NCBI GenBank assembly: GCA_949948825.1
Contig: CATLIJ010000026.1
Span: 1-16,399, forward strand
From: an uncultured Clostridiaceae bacterium
GTDB taxonomy: Bacteria > Bacillota > Clostridia > Lachnospirales > Lachnospiraceae
Length of the DNA stretch: 16,399 nucleotides
Direction of reading: 5' to 3'
Shown in pieces: positions 13,595-16,399 of the stretch. The translations under genes and the position numbers were made by a program. Under the pieces are notes generated by a model. The model made no database searches. It had not been told where the DNA came from and was given only the letters and a program-made list of their open reading frames with translations. Numbering within the stretch: position 1 is the stretch's first letter; each line of letters starts with the position of its first letter.

Positions 13595-15256
13595 ATGAAA
13601 AGGTTTTTTATATCCGTGATAACATTCATATGCGTATTTCTGATGCTGGGAGGGGGAATCCTTGCTTTTTGGTTATACCACAAATACGTGCCGTCTAAAG
13701 AGCAGGCGAATCCGCAGGACTGGTTTCAGGTAGCGGGAAACCAGGTGGCAATTATACTGGACAATGAGCTGATAGAGGATACAAAAGGCTGTTGGATTAA
13801 CGGTGAAGCGTATCTGCCTCTGGAATGGGTACAAAAGACCTTAAATGAAAAGTTTTACTGGGATAATGAGGAGAAGCTTTTGATTTATACATTGCCAGAG
13901 GAGATTATCTATGCAGACCCATCTGTAATGGGAAGCGGCGGAAAGCCATTGGTAGTGGAGCAGGAGAATCAGATCTGGCTGCTTGCGGGCCTTGTTCTGA
14001 ATTATACGGATATACGGATGGAACGATATGTAGAGGATGAGGCAAGACGGCTGTTTATTGATACAAAATGGGACCCAGCGCCAAAGGCTGTTATAAAAAA
14101 AGCAGAGATGGTTCGGGTGAAGGGCGGAGTAAAAAGCCCGATTTTGACAGAAGCAAAAGAAAATGAGACCGTTTGGGTGCTGGAGACTATGGAGAACTGG
14201 TCCAAGGTGCGTACTGAGAGCGGATATTTGGGATATATCCGGAATGTCCGGATGGCAGACAGTCCGGAGGAATATTTTATCAGCACGTATCAGGCGCCGG
14301 ATTATACCAATATTTCTTTGGGAGAGCCAGTATGTCTGGTGTGGCATCAGGTTTTTTCCCAGCAGGCAAATGATGCGATGGAAGAACTGATGGCTGCGAC
14401 AAAAGGGGTCAATGTAATTGCGCCCACCTGGTTTATGCTGACGGATAATGAAGGGAATTACGAATGTCTGGCAGACCGTGAGTATGTGGACAAGGCTCAT
14501 GCCATGGGAGTGCAGGTGTGGGCAGTGCTGGATAACTTTAACAAGGGGCAGCAGGTTCAGTCAGAAATATTATTTGCAAAAAATTCAGCCCGCACCAAGC
14601 TGATTGCATCCCTGATGGAAGATGTGAAAAGGTATGATATTGATGGGATTAATCTGGATGTGGAAAGCATTAAAAAAGAGGCAGGGCCTCATTATGTCCA
14701 GTTTATCCGGGAGCTTTCCGTAAGCTGCCGGAGGGAGGGAGTGATTCTTTCCGTTGACAATACAGTGCCAGCTGCCTACTCGGAGTTTTATAATCGGGCG
14801 GAACAGGGACGGGTAGTGGATTATGTGATTATCATGGCATATGATGAGCACCATTCCGGGGGAGAGGCAGGATCTGTGGCTTCTCTTGGATATGTGAAAA
14901 AAGGAATTGAGGATACATTAAAGGTAGTTCCCAAAGAAAAGTTTATCAATGGGATTCCTTTTTATACCCGTGTATGGGAGGAAGAAGGCGGAAACACAAG
15001 GGCTACATCCATGGGAATTGCTGCTGCAAAGGAATGGGTGCAGGCCAAGGGAATGGTTTTGGACTGGGATAAGGAGACAGGCCAGTATTATGGGGAGCTT
15101 CAGGAGGGAAGCACTACCTACCGTCTGTGGATGGAAGAGGAGCAGTCCATAAGCATGAAGATGGACTTGATTTGGGAGAACCATCTGGCAGGAGTAGCGT
15201 GCTGGAAGCTGGGATTTGAGACGCCTGAGCTTTGGAATATTGTTAAGCCGAAATAA
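13595..15256 (+). CDS. Membrane-anchored glycoside hydrolase family 18 protein with SH3-like domain
   Basis: The 553-residue protein has one N-terminal membrane segment (about 7-28) without a clear signal-peptidase site, so it is probably anchored outside the membrane. An N-terminal domain (40-150) resembles the copper amine oxidase-N-like stalk common in clostridial wall proteins. An SH3-like segment follows (about 165-225). The C-terminal half is a GH18 barrel with YDIDGINLDVES, where Glu357 is the catalytic acid of the DxxDxDxE motif. Related clostridial and spore-germination YaaH-type proteins act on peptidoglycan or chitin-like glycans; the substrate is not determined here. The start at 13595 follows AGAGGTG. 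The ATG at 13532 precedes the likely transcription start. A broken amidase gene lies downstream, suggesting a former wall-remodelling pair. Confidence 0.85.
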   Translation: MKRFFISVITFICVFLMLGGGILAFWLYHKYVPSKEQANPQDWFQVAGNQVAIILDNELIEDTKGCWINGEAYLPLEWVQKTLNEKFYWDNEEKLLIYTLPEEIIYADPSVMGSGGKPLVVEQENQIWLLAGLVLNYTDIRMERYVEDEARRLFIDTKWDPAPKAVIKKAEMVRVKGGVKSPILTEAKENETVWVLETMENWSKVRTESGYLGYIRNVRMADSPEEYFISTYQAPDYTNISLGEPVCLVWHQVFSQQANDAMEELMAATKGVNVIAPTWFMLTDNEGNYECLADREYVDKAHAMGVQVWAVLDNFNKGQQVQSEILFAKNSARTKLIASLMEDVKRYDIDGINLDVESIKKEAGPHYVQFIRELSVSCRREGVILSVDNTVPAAYSEFYNRAEQGRVVDYVIIMAYDEHHSGGEAGSVASLGYVKKGIEDTLKVVPKEKFINGIPFYTRVWEEEGGNTRATSMGIAAAKEWVQAKGMVLDWDKETGQYYGELQEGSTTYRLWMEEEQSISMKMDLIWENHLAGVACWKLGFETPELWNIVKPK

Positions 15257-15327
15257 AGAGGAAAGTTCTTTTTCCGCCAGAAAACCGATATATTGAAATG
15301 GAGTGAGAAGCAATGGGTGGATAAAGG

Positions 15328-15486
15328 ATGAGCGAGCGTAAGCCAGAGATGTTAATGGGTGTGCTGCTGTTGGTATTTGTCTTTCTGGTATCCCGCCATG
15401 CAGGGATGATGGTGTCCGGACAAAAGGTTACAGCAGAGAGGGCAAAGCCAGTTGTGGTGATTGACAGCGGACATGGAGAGACTTAA
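15328..15486 (+). pseudogene. Truncated N-acetylmuramoyl-L-alanine amidase (N-terminal fragment)
   Basis: The 52-residue ORF has a membrane segment (about 8-29) and ends PVVVIDSGHGET. V-V-V-I-D-x-G-H-G-G is the start of the amidase_3 zinc hydrolase domain, whose His is a metal ligand. The normal domain needs about 170 more residues. After the TAA, the same frame reads DRPKEGLISNMEL and stops again, weakly recalling the expected DPGKxG continuation, so a decayed remnant may extend to ~15530. The structured-RNA promoter starts at 15564. An intact gene would cleave peptidoglycan amide bonds; this copy cannot. Confidence 0.7.
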
Positions 15487-15563
15487 GACAGACCGAAAGA
15501 AGGATTGATAAGTAATATGGAGCTATAAGAGAGCAGATTAAGCTTCTTGCTGATTTTTAACAC

Positions 15564-15592
15564 TTGTAAAGGGAAGATAAATATGTTAAAAT
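15564..15592 (+). promoter_or_regulatory. Promoter of structured RNA copy 1
   Basis: TTGTAA (15564-15569), a 17-nt spacer, and TAAAAT (15587-15592) with a TG extension at 15585. The same arrangement recurs at 15991-16019. Confidence 0.8.
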
Positions 15593-15599
15593 AGAACAT

Positions 15600-15950
15600 G
15601 AGAAATTCAGGAACGGAAAAAGGTGTACCGCCCGATGCTGCGCCAACAGCACCGGGCAAGGTTGGTAGGTACGTACCACACAATACAGACCAGGTCTGCG
15701 ATACACACAGAAATATTATAAAACATTTTTAGTAAAAGTGCAATATAATTGTGTGATTGAGGAGAACAAGGTCAGAACCTTAGGATATATTTGCGGGGTG
15801 TTGGTGTGGACGCATACTGACGCCCTGTTCTTGATTTCTCACCGGAATGCTTTGGCGGCAGCGGAATGAAACTGCCGCCAGGGGATTCTGAGTGGGAAGC
15901 GGAGTTTGAGAGAGCTGTAAATGATTTATTTATGTTTACAGCTCTTTTTC
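15600..15950 (+). ncRNA. Structured RNA copy 1, ~350 nt, unidentified class
   Basis: The segment has its own promoter and terminator and no conserved reading frame. It folds into hairpins. 15631-15640 pairs with 15647-15656 (loop CGCCAA). CAGAC pairs with GTCTG near 15686-15698. A 15-bp stem joins 15794-15808 and 15813-15827 with a GACG loop. 15853-15861 pairs with 15872-15880. The first, third and fourth are kept in copy 2 by compensating or wobble changes. Blocks conserved between copies include GCGCCAACAGC, GGTAGGTACGT and GTGTGGACGCATACTGAC. I could not match it to 6S, tmRNA, RNase P, SRP or T-box RNAs. The class and function are unknown to me. Confidence 0.75.
15911..15949 (+). terminator. 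Terminator of RNA copy 1
   Basis: An 11-bp perfect stem (15911-15921 with 15935-15945), 13-nt loop and T-run to 15949. Confidence 0.9.
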
Positions 15951-15990
15951 TGTATACGAGGCAGGCAAAAGAAAAGACGATTTTTACTAC

Positions 15991-16019
15991 TTGTAAAGCA
16001 GATATAAATATGCTAAAAT
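15991..16019 (+). promoter_or_regulatory. Promoter of structured RNA copy 2
   Basis: TTGTAA (15991-15996), 17-nt spacer, TAAAAT (16014-16019), again with a TG extended -10 at 16011-16012. Confidence 0.8.
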
Positions 16020-16025
16020 AATAAT

Positions 16026-16377
16026 GAGAAATTCAAGGACAGAGAAAGTGTACTTTCTGATGTTGCGCCAACAGCGTCAGGTAAGGCTGGTAGGTACGTG
16101 CCACGCAATACAGATCTGGTCTGCGAAACACATAAAGATATAGTGAGTGCTTTTTGGTAAAAGAGCATTATTTTTGTGTTGTAGAAAGAGACCAGATTGA
16201 AACCTTGGGATATATACGAGGTGTTAGTGTGGACGCATACTGACACCTCGTTCTTGATTTCTTGCCTGGATGCTTTGGCGGCAGCGAACCTGTTCCCTGT
16301 TGTCAGAGCAGTCTGAGTGAGAAATCGGAGTTTGAGAGAGCTGCGATTTGTTTGCCGTACATTCGCAGTTTTTTTTA
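16026..16377 (+). ncRNA. Structured RNA copy 2, ~350 nt, same family as copy 1
   Basis: This lies 427 bp downstream of copy 1, promoter to promoter. Its helices match copy 1. 16056-16065 pairs with 16072-16081, again with loop CGCCAA. A 15-bp stem joins 16217-16231 and 16236-16250 with a GACG loop. 16276-16284 pairs with 16297-16305, where three G-C pairs of copy 1 have become G-U. The sequence has diverged substantially between helices, but the paired segments stay paired. An ATG at 16024 opens a short frame that does not agree with the one in copy 1, arguing against coding. Further copies may lie beyond the window end. Confidence 0.75.
16341..16376 (+). terminator. Terminator of RNA copy 2
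   Basis: CTGCGA (16341-16346) pairs with TCGCAG (16363-16368), followed by eight T. The stem sequence differs from that of copy 1, but pairing is preserved. Confidence 0.9.
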
Positions 16378-16399
16378 TGCACATGGACACTCAAAAGGA

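Noticed and set aside
15598..15732. 44-codon ORF at the start of RNA copy 1, with a 39-codon counterpart at 16024 in copy 2
   Set aside because: The first four codons agree, but the frames then diverge through an indel and the proteins do not match. There is no ribosome site, and base changes preserve pairing rather than codons.

Overview
The window looks like chromosome from a strictly anaerobic, moderate-G+C Gram-positive bacterium, most likely a Lachnospiraceae-type Clostridium relative. The grounds are strong AGGAGG ribosome sites, sigma-A-type promoters with 17-nt spacers, a pyruvate formate-lyase (PFL) module, an 8-iron ferredoxin, a MecA adaptor and a membrane-anchored GH18 protein. 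This is inferred from gene content; no species is claimed.

Layout. (1) 1-2897 is visibly A+T-richer and looks like the end of an integrated mobile element: a truncated D12-class adenine methyltransferase, a decayed stretch, a small unknown gene and a large serine recombinase, closed by a 42-bp palindrome. The recombinase abuts a low-molecular-weight protein tyrosine phosphatase gene whose first ~130 bp have element-like composition. (2) 2898-4292 holds the phosphatase and a pyridoxal-kinase-family gene. (3) 4483-9146, on the minus strand, holds a class I glutamine-amidotransferase-like hydrolase, a ferredoxin, the PFL-activating enzyme and PFL itself. PFL is split into a 709-residue core and a separate 82-residue glycyl-radical subunit with its own ribosome site. 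(4) A small DUF1858 redox protein is transcribed divergently from PFL, followed by mecA on the minus strand. (5) 10830-13311 holds a protein kinase-like gene fused to a degenerate P-loop domain. A second, paralogous P-loop domain follows without a usable start codon, in the -1 frame, beyond an A7 run (possible programmed frameshift). A small unknown gene follows. (6) 13595-15256 is a membrane-anchored GH18 protein, followed by a broken N-acetylmuramoyl-L-alanine amidase gene. (7) 15564-16377 carries two tandem ~350-nt copies of what appears to be a structured non-coding RNA. Each has its own promoter and intrinsic terminator, and the copies keep the same helices despite base changes.

How the parts work together. 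Core PFL, its radical subunit, the radical-SAM activase and probably the nearby ferredoxin form an anaerobic pyruvate-to-formate and acetyl-CoA module. The kinase/P-loop locus looks like a signalling unit of unknown target. The GH18 and amidase remnant point to cell-envelope or spore-wall turnover.

The three most unusual items are the tandem structured RNAs, the split PFL, and the kinase/P-loop pair joined across a slippery A7 run.
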